Below are positions 9,481 through 16,369 of a stretch of 64,000 bases of DNA, piece by piece (positions within the stretch are counted from its first letter, which is position 1; each line of letters begins with the position of its first letter). A program made the position numbers and the translations under genes. The DNA is from CAURNT01 sp963539215 (GTDB lineage Bacteria; Fusobacteriota; Fusobacteriia; Fusobacteriales; Leptotrichiaceae): positions 1-64,000 of the forward strand of contig CAUTJT010000008.1 of NCBI GenBank assembly GCA_963539215.1, written 5' to 3'. A model generated the notes under the pieces. The model searched no databases. It was not told where the DNA came from and was given only the letters and a program-made list of their open reading frames with translations.

Positions 9481-10183
9481 ATTTTACATATATATATTTA
9501 TTAATTTCTTTTCTTTTAAAAACAAAACCATCAAAAGAAATTTTCTCTAAATCTGATACTCTATCAATTTTATTTTCCACTAAATATGTCAAAAATTTAC
9601 CCCTAGCTTTTTTTGAAATTGTTGAATGTATCTTACCATTTTCAATAAATATTGGCTTAATAAATTTATCTCTAATATTTTTAGAAAATACTTCTTCAAA
9701 CTCTGATGATAATAGAGAAATAATTACATCATCATTTAATTTTATAAATTCATCATACTCTTTATTCCATAACTTTTTTAAAGATTTATCTTCAACTTTA
9801 ATATTTTGCATAAAATCTAATCTATATTCGTTTATTCCATCAAAGGCCCTAACTATACCATAAAGGCTTGTACATATATGTACATTTTTTTCTATATAAT
9901 CAATATCTTCATTAGATAATTTATCTCTTTTAATATTTCTATACATTAAACCATCAAATAATTCCAATGCTTTGTATGTTTTTGCCTTATTTTCATATAT
10001 TTTTTTAAATCTATCCAATTCATTATGAGCATTTTCCAAACTAATTTTAAATATTTTAGAAATTTCTTCAACTGTTAACCCAGAAAAATATTTTACTATT
10101 TCATTTGTTTTTGGTTTCATAACCATATTATCAATTTCTTGTCTACACTTCATCTGTTTTGCACTAGGTAAAAGTATTATCAT
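9479..10183 (-). CDS. yaaA: YaaA/DUF328 family peroxide-stress protein
   Basis: A 234-residue protein of the YaaA family, which in E. coli lowers free iron and protects DNA during peroxide stress. The family start MIILLPSAKQM, the central YRLDFMQ segment and the C-terminal ISKKARGKFLTYL are all present. Length is close to the family norm. It overlaps the end of the upstream methyltransferase gene by four bases, so they are probably co-translated. Confidence 0.85.
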   Translation of the reverse strand: MIILLPSAKQMKCRQEIDNMVMKPKTNEIVKYFSGLTVEEISKIFKISLENAHNELDRFKKIYENKAKTYKALELFDGLMYRNIKRDKLSNEDIDYIEKNVHICTSLYGIVRAFDGINEYRLDFMQNIKVEDKSLKKLWNKEYDEFIKLNDDVIISLLSSEFEEVFSKNIRDKFIKPIFIENGKIHSTISKKARGKFLTYLVENKIDRVSDLEKISFDGFVFKRKEINKYIYVK

Positions 10184-10791
10184 TTAACTTCCTCCTTAAT
10201 GCATCTATACACTCTATATCCTGAGTGTATACCTAAAGTTATACAATTACCAAATATTTCTTTTAATTTCTTCTCTGTACTTTTAGCACCATGCTTAGTT
10301 TGTATTACACAGTAAAAATATCCATTATTATTTAAATGTTTATAAGAATTTTCATATATGTTAAATATAGTTTCTTTCCCAGTTCTTATAGGGGGATTTG
10401 ACATTATTATATCAAATACTTCTTTTATATTTTCAAATGAATTAGACTTAATTAGCTTAACATTATTAAGACCATATTTATCTATATTTAATTTTGATAT
10501 TTCTAAAGCTCTATCATTAACATCACTCATCACATATTTAGAATTAGGAAAAAAGCTAGACACTATAACACTAACAGCTCCATATCCACATCCTATATCT
10601 AAAAAATCAAAGTTTTTTTTACAATTATCTTTTAAAAATTCTTTAAGCATAACTTCTGTCCCAAAATCTAATTTATTCTTAGAAAATACCCCTATATCTG
10701 TAGTAAAAATATACTCTTTACCTTCAAAATCAATATATATATCTTGTCTTTTTGATTTTAATTCAGAATTATCAGTATAGTAATGATTCAT
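10180..10791 (-). CDS. class I SAM-dependent methyltransferase, RsmC/MTS type
   Basis: A methyltransferase of about 203 residues. The SAM-binding motif is DIGCGYGAVS, the acidic loop is SDVND, and motif IV is SNPPIRTGK, which is typical of the small-subunit rRNA guanine-N2 methyltransferase group (RsmC-like). The single domain suggests a YbxB-type member. I start it at 10791 because GGAGAGG is seven bases upstream; the more upstream ATG at 10812 overlaps that ribosome site. It overlaps the GNAT gene by 20 bases. Confidence 0.85.
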   Translation of the reverse strand: MNHYYTDNSELKSKRQDIYIDFEGKEYIFTTDIGVFSKNKLDFGTEVMLKEFLKDNCKKNFDFLDIGCGYGAVSVIVSSFFPNSKYVMSDVNDRALEISKLNIDKYGLNNVKLIKSNSFENIKEVFDIIMSNPPIRTGKETIFNIYENSYKHLNNNGYFYCVIQTKHGAKSTEKKLKEIFGNCITLGIHSGYRVYRCIKEEVK

Positions 10792-11224
10792 ATAAATACC
10801 TCTCCTCCCCATCTCTATACTCGTCTTGTAATCTTTCCTTGATTTTAAAATTAAATTTAGAATACAGTTTTTGCGCTATAATATTGTCTACTCCTACTGT
10901 TAGTTGAACTTTTTTTATCCCATAATTTTTAAGATCTTCTAATACATAATTTAATAATTTATTAGCCATACCTTTATTTTGATATATAGTATTAGTACAA
11001 ACTCCATAAATATATGCAAGTTCTCTATCAAATGAAGACATAACCTCTATTACAGATACTATATCTTCATCATTTAAAACAGCATATACATATCCATATT
11101 TTGCCATAGGTTTTATGTTATAATTTCCAATAGATGCATCACCAAATAATACGTTTTCCATCTCTACTATTCTATAAAGGATTTTTTCATCTAAAATAGG
11201 ATCCAATTTTTTAATTTCTAGCAT
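10772..11224 (-). CDS. GNAT family N-acetyltransferase
   Basis: An acetyltransferase of about 150 residues with the GNAT core: IYGVCTNTIYQNKGMANKLLNYVLEDLK holds the acetyl-CoA loop QNKGMA, and the later VGVDNIIAQKLYSKFNF matches motif B. The substrate is unknown. I prefer the start at 11224 (MLEIKKL), which overlaps the end of pdxT by 14 bases; an earlier ATG at 11260 would overlap pdxT by 50. It belongs to the pdxS-pdxT-GNAT-methyltransferase-yaaA transcription unit. Confidence 0.85.
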   Translation of the reverse strand: MLEIKKLDPILDEKILYRIVEMENVLFGDASIGNYNIKPMAKYGYVYAVLNDEDIVSVIEVMSSFDRELAYIYGVCTNTIYQNKGMANKLLNYVLEDLKNYGIKKVQLTVGVDNIIAQKLYSKFNFKIKERLQDEYRDGEERYLYESLLY

Positions 11225-11789
11225 TTTCTTCAACCATTTTAATAAAGTATTTATGAACACTCAAGTCATTAGTTAATTCAGGATGATATGATGTAGCTAA
11301 CATATTTTTTTGTCTAACTGCAACTATATTACCATTTACAATTGATAAGACATCTACATTATCTTCTACCTTGCTAACAAAAGGAGCACGTATAAATACC
11401 ATATCAACTTCACCTATACCTTTAAATTTATCCCTTGTAGAAAAGCTTCCCAACTGTCTACCATAAGCATTTCTTTTAACTGTAATATCCATACATGAAA
11501 AATGTCTTCTTTCATCATTATCTATTTCTTTAGCCAAAAGTATCATTCCAGCACAAGTACCAAATACAGGTAATCCCGCTTCTATCTTTTCTTTTAAAGG
11601 ATTAAAAAGTGATAAATCTTTTAATAATTTACCAATAACAGAACTTTCTCCTCCAGGTAGAATCAAACCATCAAAATCTTGTTCTATATCTTTTAGCCCT
11701 CTTATTTCAAATGAATTAACTCCAAGTTTATCAAGCATAATTTTATGCTCTATAAAAGCACCTTGTAAAGCTAAAATTCCAATTTTCAT
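11211..11789 (-). CDS. pdxT: pyridoxal 5'-phosphate synthase glutaminase subunit
   Basis: A 192-residue class I glutamine amidotransferase that feeds ammonia to PdxS for pyridoxal phosphate synthesis. It has PGGESSVIGKL (about 46-56), the nucleophile elbow FGTCAGM with the catalytic Cys near residue 78, and SYHPEL with the catalytic His and Glu near the C-terminus. Its first base coincides with the last base of the pdxS stop codon. Confidence 0.96.
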   Translation of the reverse strand: MKIGILALQGAFIEHKIMLDKLGVNSFEIRGLKDIEQDFDGLILPGGESSVIGKLLKDLSLFNPLKEKIEAGLPVFGTCAGMILLAKEIDNDERRHFSCMDITVKRNAYGRQLGSFSTRDKFKGIGEVDMVFIRAPFVSKVEDNVDVLSIVNGNIVAVRQKNMLATSYHPELTNDLSVHKYFIKMVEENARN

Positions 11790-12661
11790 TATTTACCTCT
11801 TTCAGCCATTAATAATTCTATTTCATTTTCATTTATTCCTACCATAGCTTCACCTAAATTCATAGAAACTTCAGCTAAAACACTAGGATCATTATAATTT
11901 GTAACTGCTTTAACTATAGCTTTAGCTCTTTTTTCAGGATCTCCTGATTTAAATATACCTGAACCAACAAATACTCCTTCTGCTCCAAGTTGCATCATAA
12001 GAGCTGCATCTGCTGGTGTTGCAACTCCTCCTGCTGCAAAATTTACAACTGGAAGTTTACCATTTTCATGAACATAAAGAACTAATTCATAAGGAACTTG
12101 TAACTCTTTTGCCACATTATATAGCTCATCTTCTGTCATAGAAGTTATTCTTCTAATATCTTCCATCATCTTTCTCATATGTCTTACAGCTTGAACTATA
12201 TCTCCAGTTCCTGGCTCACCCTTAGTTCTTATCATAGCTGCACCTTCATTTATTCTTCTTAAGGCTTCTCCTAAATCTTTAGCCCCACAAACAAAAGGTA
12301 CATTAAATTTTCTTTTATTAATATGTAATTTATCATCAGCTGGACTTAAAACTTCAGATTCATCTATATAGTCTATTTCTATAGCTTCTAAAATTTGTGC
12401 TTCAACAAAATGACCAATTCTAGCTTTAGCCATTACAGGTATACTAACTACATCTTGTATACTTTTAATCATAGCTGGATCACTCATTCTTGAAACTCCA
12501 CCCACAGCTCTAATATCTGCTGGTATTCTTTCAAGCGCCATAACAGCTGCTGCACCTGCTCTTTCAGCTATTATAGCCTGCTCTGGAGTAGATACATCCA
12601 TTATTACTCCACCTTTTAGCATTTGTGCTAAATTCTTATTTAATTCATATCTTTTTTCCAT
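11789..12661 (-). CDS. pdxS: pyridoxal 5'-phosphate synthase lyase subunit
   Basis: A 290-residue TIM-barrel subunit that condenses ribose 5-phosphate, glyceraldehyde 3-phosphate and ammonia into PLP. Family sequence is highly conserved: MAQMLKGGVIMDV-like start, RAGAAAVMALERIPADIR, MAKARIGHF with the catalytic lysine, and NFAAGGVATPADAALMMQLGAEGVFVGSGIF. It is the first gene of the PLP operon and has its own promoter, next to the left end of the integrated element. Confidence 0.97.
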   Translation of the reverse strand: MEKRYELNKNLAQMLKGGVIMDVSTPEQAIIAERAGAAAVMALERIPADIRAVGGVSRMSDPAMIKSIQDVVSIPVMAKARIGHFVEAQILEAIEIDYIDESEVLSPADDKLHINKRKFNVPFVCGAKDLGEALRRINEGAAMIRTKGEPGTGDIVQAVRHMRKMMEDIRRITSMTEDELYNVAKELQVPYELVLYVHENGKLPVVNFAAGGVATPADAALMMQLGAEGVFVGSGIFKSGDPEKRAKAIVKAVTNYNDPSVLAEVSMNLGEAMVGINENEIELLMAERGK

Positions 12662-12693
12662 ATTATTTCCCTTTCAAATATCAGTTTATTTTT

Positions 12694-12722
12694 AGTTTAC
12701 TATATATTTTACTTAAAGTCAA
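12694..12722 (-). promoter_or_regulatory. promoter of pdxS-pdxT
   Basis: On the minus strand TTGACT (12717-12722), 17 bases, TAAACT (12694-12699). It lies outside the left att repeat, so integration leaves it intact. Confidence 0.65.
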
Positions 12723-12743
12723 TAAATCGATAATTAGCTCTTA

Positions 12744-12760
12744 AATTGTATTTTTAAACT
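12744..12760 (+). repeat. attL candidate, 17-base core
   Basis: The sequence AATTGTATTTTTAAACT occurs here and, exactly and in the same orientation, at 19436-19452. The two copies bracket the element carrying the integrase. A second 17-base direct repeat, TAATTTTAATGATTTTT, follows immediately at 12761-12777 and recurs at 19338-19354 inside the right end. Confidence 0.7.
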
Positions 12761-12859
12761 TAATTTTAATGATTTTTTTAATTTTTTTCCCTTTATTTAT
12801 GCAACTTAATTTATATAAATTTTCTTATTTTTTTAATCATTTTATTATTTTAAAATTTA

Positions 12860-12878
12860 TTTAGTACGATATTAGTAC
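12860..12878 (+). repeat. integrase-type arm repeat, left copy
   Basis: TTTAGTACGATATTAGTAC occurs here and exactly at 19360-19378 near the other end. Each copy contains two TTAGTAC half-units in direct orientation spaced 11 bases apart. The positions near both ends suggest arm-type integrase or excisionase binding sites. Confidence 0.6.
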
Positions 12879-12928
12879 TCAAAATTTATGGACTTTTAAA
12901 ATCTTTATTTTTTTGATATAATGTTATT

Positions 12929-12988
12929 GAAAATTTGATATACCCATTCAAAAAATATTATAAGTCTAGCTCGCCCTAGACTTTTTTT
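12929..12988 (+). ncRNA. predicted small RNA 1 of the element
   Basis: An extended -10 promoter TGATATAAT (12914-12922; the -35 is poor) precedes a ~60-base stretch without an ORF. It ends in a clean intrinsic terminator: stem AGTCTAG / CTAGACT at 12963-12982 with a six-base loop and seven T. This is the layout of a short untranslated RNA. Its function is unknown; the element might use it for copy control or regulation. Confidence 0.5.
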
Positions 12989-13106
12989 ATTGTTAGCTAT
13001 TGTTAGCTTAATAGCTTATCGTTCTTGTATTGCTTTATATGGGCTTAATACAAGCTAGATAATAATTATTATTGTATTACAAAATTAAAACTGATATAAT
13101 TAAATA

Positions 13107-13177
13107 TCTTAAAATTAAAAAAATTAAGGTAGTTAGTTTGCTATTAGGACTATTCAACATCGTTTGAATAGTTTTTT
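13107..13177 (+). ncRNA. predicted small RNA 2 of the element
   Basis: A full promoter, TTGTAT (13072-13077), 17 bases, extended -10 TGATATAAT (TATAAT at 13095-13100), precedes ~70 bases without an ORF. A strong terminator follows: nine-pair stem ACTATTCAA / TTGAATAGT (13149-13172) with a six-base loop and six T. Its -10 region is identical to that of small RNA 1 about 180 bases to the left, which suggests two parallel regulatory RNAs. Confidence 0.55.
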
Positions 13178-13347
13178 ATTTATATTTTTTCTAAAACTTC
13201 GTATAAGGCCCTACAACGAACAAAATTAATGTTAGGCTTATAAGTTATAGGCTAAACTCAAAATCATTCAATATAGCTTATTCTAATAGCTTAAATTTTA
13301 ATTGTACGATTTTATCGTTTAGTTATTTTCTAATTTTCACAATTTTA

Positions 13348-13420
13348 GGTATCCAAAATTTTTTGGAACCCCATTTATCAGCTTTAGTGGGTATGCAAAA
13401 TTTTTTACAACCCCATTTAT
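13348..13420 (+). repeat. direct repeat of hairpin unit, 2 copies
   Basis: Two 31-base units (13348-13378 and 13390-13420) match at 28 positions. Each has GGTAT, then CAAAATTTTTT, then AACCCCATTTAT. The first forms the hairpin CCAAAA/TTTTGG. Confidence 0.8.
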
Positions 13421-13714
13421 TAGGTTGGCAATTTTTTTTACTTACCTTTTTTTGAGCTGAGTAGGTAAAACACCTTGTCAGCTTTTCAATTCTTTACTAA
13501 TACCCCGCACAATTTTGAGCGACCTCATTACTAATGACCCCCTTTTTTAATCTCACTCCTAAAATTTCAGTAGTGATTTTTTTTATTTATTGTTTGCTCA
13601 TTTTTGAGCGACCACAAAATTAAATGGGTATCTTAAATTTTTAGGAGACTACCTTTTATTTGCTATTAGTCTTTTTTTGAGCTAGAGTACCGATTTGGTA
13701 CTTCAGCTTAGCTA

Positions 13715-13744
13715 TTTTTTCAAGTTTTTTCAAGTTTTTTCAAC
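13715..13744 (+). repeat. 10-base tandem repeat, 3 copies
   Basis: TTTTTTCAAG repeats three times (the last copy ends in C). It lies inside the hairpin array. Confidence 0.85.
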
Positions 13745-13940
13745 TTTCTCTTTTTTGAGTAAGTTCATTTTAGAAAAGCCAAATATGGCTTATCACAACG
13801 AACGGAGATTTCCGTTGGCTAACTTTCCCCACAAGTGGGTAAATTAAACTCTTTTAAATATGGCTTACAATTTTACTTAACGATTTTCGCCAATCCAAAT
13901 ATGGGGGCGCTAATTTAACCAAGCCCAATATGGCTTCGTT

Positions 13941-14190
13941 ATTTTTAACGGAGGAATAATTTCCTTTGTTAGATACAATTGATTTTAATCAACCCAAAGG
14001 TAGGATATTACGACCATTGAATATTTTTCTTTGTTAGATATAATTTATTTTAACGGGCGAATATTTTCCCTCGTTAAACAACCCAAATATTAGAGCTATC
14101 ATTTTTAACGGGCAAAATTTTTTACTCGTTAAACAACCCAAATATGGGGACTATTTTTTAACGGCGAGAAATTTTTGGGCGTTAAACAAC
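13941..14190 (+). repeat. imperfect ~54-base tandem repeat with changing hairpins
   Basis: Units have the plan CCCAAATAT - spacer - TTTTTAACG - variable stem - CGTTAAACAA. The junction CGTTAAACAAC recurs at 14072, 14127 and 14180 (spacing 55 and 53). An earlier degenerate unit lies at 13941-13970. In each unit TTTAACG pairs with CGTTAAA while the inner stem differs. Confidence 0.75.
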
Positions 14191-14403
14191 GACTTAGATT
14201 GTATCGAACACGTTTAATATATTAGCTATCGCTCAAAAACAAGCAACAGCTAAGGGTATAGGAAATTTTTCCTAACCCCCCTAGTATCTATCGTTAAGGA
14301 CAAAAATGTCTATCACGGATAATAGTTTCACTCCAATAAATTTTGGGGTGAAAACTTTTTAACGCCCTAAGTCTAACTTAGTTCGTATTTATATCTTAGG
14401 CGA

Positions 14404-14418
14404 CTAAGTCTAACTTAG
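14404..14418 (+). repeat. second copy of a palindromic 15-mer
   Basis: CTAAGTCTAACTTAG occurs at 14367-14381 and 14404-14418. Both copies are self-complementary, and a third palindrome (14422-14438) follows directly. Confidence 0.85.
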
Positions 14419-14450
14419 CTACCTAGATTAAATCTAGGCCCTTAATTTTA

Positions 14451-14700
14451 TATTTAAGTTGTTTCGTTTTTATAAAGATAAGTAAAAAAATTAAAAAGTA
14501 AAGGGAGGAGGGAGAAATAACCTTTTTTATTCTAAAAAATTGATAATATATTAAAAATTGTTTTAATTCTATTTTATTTTTATTTAATTTTATTATATTT
14601 TATTTAACTTTTTCATAATTGTAAAATCACTTAAAATCTTTATTTTTAAATGTTTATAAAGGGCCTTTAAATTATAATTGTAAAGTTTTGTAAAGTTTTA
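14451..14700. other. AT-rich spacer left of the minus-strand operon end
   Basis: About 250 bases, almost only A and T, with no ORF. GTAAAGTTTT repeats in direct tandem near 14680-14700. I see no promoter I would defend. The tract separates the hairpin array from the 3' end of the element's operon. Confidence 0.5.
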
Positions 14701-14709
14701 TAAATAAAA

Positions 14710-14736
14710 AATAGCTATCACTTATAAATAGCTATT
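14710..14736 (-). terminator. terminator of the element's minus-strand operon
   Basis: The stem AATAGCTAT / ATAGCTATT with a nine-base loop is followed on the minus strand by TTTTTTA. It lies 15 bases beyond the last gene of the operon. Confidence 0.8.
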
Positions 14737-14750
14737 CTTTAAATTTAATT

Positions 14751-14987
14751 TTATTGTATTATTTCCCAATCTTTCAAAATAGTATTAACTTCTTTAAAAT
14801 CTCCACCTAAAAATTCAGTATATTTAGTTTCAAAATCATAATTAAACAATATAAATAACTTTTCTTGTTTATCAACATCAACATCTAAGAGTATTACTTT
14901 TTTTATATCAATTTCAGTATTTGTAATAGTATTTAATATTCTAGCATTTTCTAGCTTTTTTAATTCTTTAATCGTTCCTATTTTCAT
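14751..14987 (-). CDS. hypothetical protein (element, last gene of operon)
   Basis: A 78-residue acidic protein, not recognised. The sequence alternates short beta-type segments (ILNTITNTEIDIKKVILLDVDVD, KLFILFNYDF) and ends in a WEIIQ tail. No signal peptide, membrane segment or cysteine motif is visible. A ribosome site GGAGATAATAAG precedes the ATG. Its place at the end of the cro-rep operon suggests an accessory role in the element. Confidence 0.6.
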   Translation of the reverse strand: MKIGTIKELKKLENARILNTITNTEIDIKKVILLDVDVDKQEKLFILFNYDFETKYTEFLGGDFKEVNTILKDWEIIQ

Positions 14988-15041
14988 AATTACAACTTAT
15001 TATCTCCTTTTATTCTTATTGAGTAGTAATACACTGCCCCA

Positions 15042-15058
15042 TGTCGCTACTACCGACA
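15042..15058. repeat. short hairpin between two element genes
   Basis: TGTCG (15042-15046) pairs with CGACA (15054-15058) across a seven-base loop in the ~110-base gap between two hypothetical genes. It resembles the small hairpins of the non-coding array. Confidence 0.5.
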
Positions 15059-15099
15059 CCATTTTTTAAGGGGATAACAAAATGGACACCCCTTTATTA

Positions 15100-15504
15100 T
15101 TATTCTATTATCTCATATTCTCTTAGATTACTAGCTATATCACTAGCTAAACCTATTAAATTATATCTATCGTCTTTAAAATCGTTTAAGTTATCAACCT
15201 TTACTACTACTGCTAATCCCTCATTAAGTTGGCTTGTATGTATTGTATCTATTTTAACCTTATAATCCCCTTTTTGTATTGTTTTCCCCTTAAAACTCTT
15301 TATAAAAGTATAATCAAAATAATCATTTTTAAATCTTTCTAAAAACTTGTTAAATACTTGTTCGTTATAATTATTAAATATATGTTCAAATAAATCATAC
15401 TCTGTCACATTTTGACTTACTAATATTTCATAAGAATTATTATTAAGTTCTACATAATATACTGATAATGGCTTTCCACATTTTAAATTGTATTTTAATT
15501 TCAT
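15100..15504 (-). CDS. hypothetical protein (element)
   Basis: A 134-residue protein, not recognised. It is mixed alpha/beta by sequence, with one cysteine near the N-terminus (LKCGKP) and an acidic end (SNLREYEIIE). The tail resembles that of the neighbouring 78-residue protein (WEIIQ), which may be chance. A good ribosome site (AGGGAGTGATATTAA) precedes the ATG. The start lies 40 bases beyond a pair of hairpins (15567-15611) duplicated from the non-coding region. Confidence 0.65.
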   Translation of the reverse strand: MKLKYNLKCGKPLSVYYVELNNNSYEILVSQNVTEYDLFEHIFNNYNEQVFNKFLERFKNDYFDYTFIKSFKGKTIQKGDYKVKIDTIHTSQLNEGLAVVVKVDNLNDFKDDRYNLIGLASDIASNLREYEIIE

Positions 15505-15566
15505 TTAATATCACTCCCTAATATATTTCCATTTTTACATCTAAAGACTTCTTTTATATGAGGACA

Positions 15567-15611
15567 AGGAAATTTTTCCTACTCCTATTTCAACAGTTGG
15601 ACAAAAATGTC
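15567..15611. repeat. hairpin pair duplicated from the non-coding array
   Basis: AGGAAATTTTTCCT (15567-15580) and GGACAAAAATGTCTA (15599-15613) occur here in the same order and orientation as at 14260-14273 and 14298-14312. Both are self-complementary. Here they lie in the gap between two genes of the minus-strand operon. Confidence 0.85.
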
Positions 15612-15623
15612 TAATTGTAATAC

Positions 15624-15830
15624 CTAATATACTTCCGTACATATCCCAATGGCTTTATAAAAATATTTTAAAGTAGTTTTACCACTCATAAAAATTACTT
15701 TTCCGTCCTCTTGAGCTAATCTATTACTATTCTTTATCAATTCACAAGCTTTAGCACTACTGCACCCTACAAACTCCATTACAAATTCATATCCTATGAC
15801 CCTATCTTTTTCCTTGAAATTATTTTCCAT
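15624..15830 (-). CDS. excisionase-like small HTH protein
   Basis: A 68-residue protein. The segment GYEFVMEFVGCSSAKACELIKNSNRLAQ looks like the helix-turn-helix of the small DNA-binding proteins common in integrative elements, where the pattern is VMEIMGCSKSxAYKIIxxLN followed by a short basic strand and a wing. The C-terminus KTTLKYFYKAIGI fits the same group. Such proteins often act as excisionase or as regulators of excision. Function is inferred from this resemblance and from the presence of an integrase in the element. Confidence 0.55.
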   Translation of the reverse strand: MENNFKEKDRVIGYEFVMEFVGCSSAKACELIKNSNRLAQEDGKVIFMSGKTTLKYFYKAIGICTEVY

Positions 15831-15899
15831 TAACTTTATACCCTTTCTTATCTCTTATTTTATTTTCATTCTAGCTATATATAATCAATTTTCTAAACT

Positions 15900-16148
15900 T
15901 TAAGAATAGCTAAAAGAGGTATAGTATTTTGGTATCATTCTTAATATTTTATTAGTTAAGTATAATTTATTTTCTATCAATAATTTATTTATAACTTGTA
16001 TTGTTCTAGTATCTAGTATTATTAACTCATTTACTTTTTTTAAAAGTGAGTTTAAGTATACTAAAAATTGATTATCTTTTTTTGTAAAGTTTTCATTGAT
16101 TGTTAGTTCTACTTGATTGCATAACAAATCAAAATATACCCAATTCAT
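15900..16148 (-). CDS. hypothetical protein (element)
   Basis: An 82-residue, mainly helical, leucine- and isoleucine-rich protein, not recognised. No membrane segment is long enough to be convincing. GGAGGTAAAAA before the ATG supports expression. It is the first gene after the iteron region in the minus-strand operon. Confidence 0.6.
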   Translation of the reverse strand: MNWVYFDLLCNQVELTINENFTKKDNQFLVYLNSLLKKVNELIILDTRTIQVINKLLIENKLYLTNKILRMIPKYYTSFSYS

Positions 16149-16369
16149 TTTTTACCTCCAATTTTTTTTCTTTTTATTAAAATATATATATATACTCTCC
16201 CCTCCCTTTTTCTTTTTTTATTCTTTTTAATATATTCTTATTATAGTGGTATCCAATACCCCTAGTCCGTATGGTATGCAATACCCCTACTTTTTGAAAA
16301 AGTACAAGTATTCAATACCCCTACTTTTTTATAGATTTTTCATAAAGTACAAGTATTCAATACCCATAC
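16149..16369. other. candidate replication origin with four iterons
   Basis: Four direct repeats of the form GTATnCAATACCCcTA lie at 16248-16265, 16273-16290, 16307-16324 and 16352-16369. The last two share 22 identical bases starting at AAAGTACAAG. They touch the 3' end of the candidate rep gene. The left side (16160-16245) is a run of A/T and pyrimidines that could unwind. Iterons next to an A/T tract and a DNA-binding gene are the standard layout of Rep-dependent origins. Confidence 0.65.

Larger units (their letters stand above)
13180..14450. other. non-coding hairpin array of the element
   Basis: No ORF of useful length exists in about 1.3 kb. From 13340 on, the sequence holds at least 15 short inverted repeats that differ in sequence. 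Examples are 13353-13366, 13454-13484, 13679-13709, 13776-13791, 13801-13816, 13828-13839, 13921-13936, 13947-13970, 14048-14078, 14102-14133, 14154-14186, 14260-14273, 14299-14310, 14326-14354, 14367-14381, 14404-14418 and 14422-14438. Many have the centre AAATTTTT or AAATAT. No known RNA or DNA family is recognised. It may be a long structured RNA, a replication or packaging region, or a set of protein-binding sites. Confidence 0.7.

Noticed and set aside
14048..14186. GTTAAAC ends of the hairpins fit the integron attC core consensus (GTTRRRY), so the region could be an attC array.
   Set aside because: No integron integrase or gene cassettes are present, the matching RYYYAAC arm is not formed, and the units are hairpin repeats without coding inserts.
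13340..14450. CRISPR array.
   Set aside because: The repeats are not identical, the spacing is irregular and the units pair with themselves. There are no cas genes.
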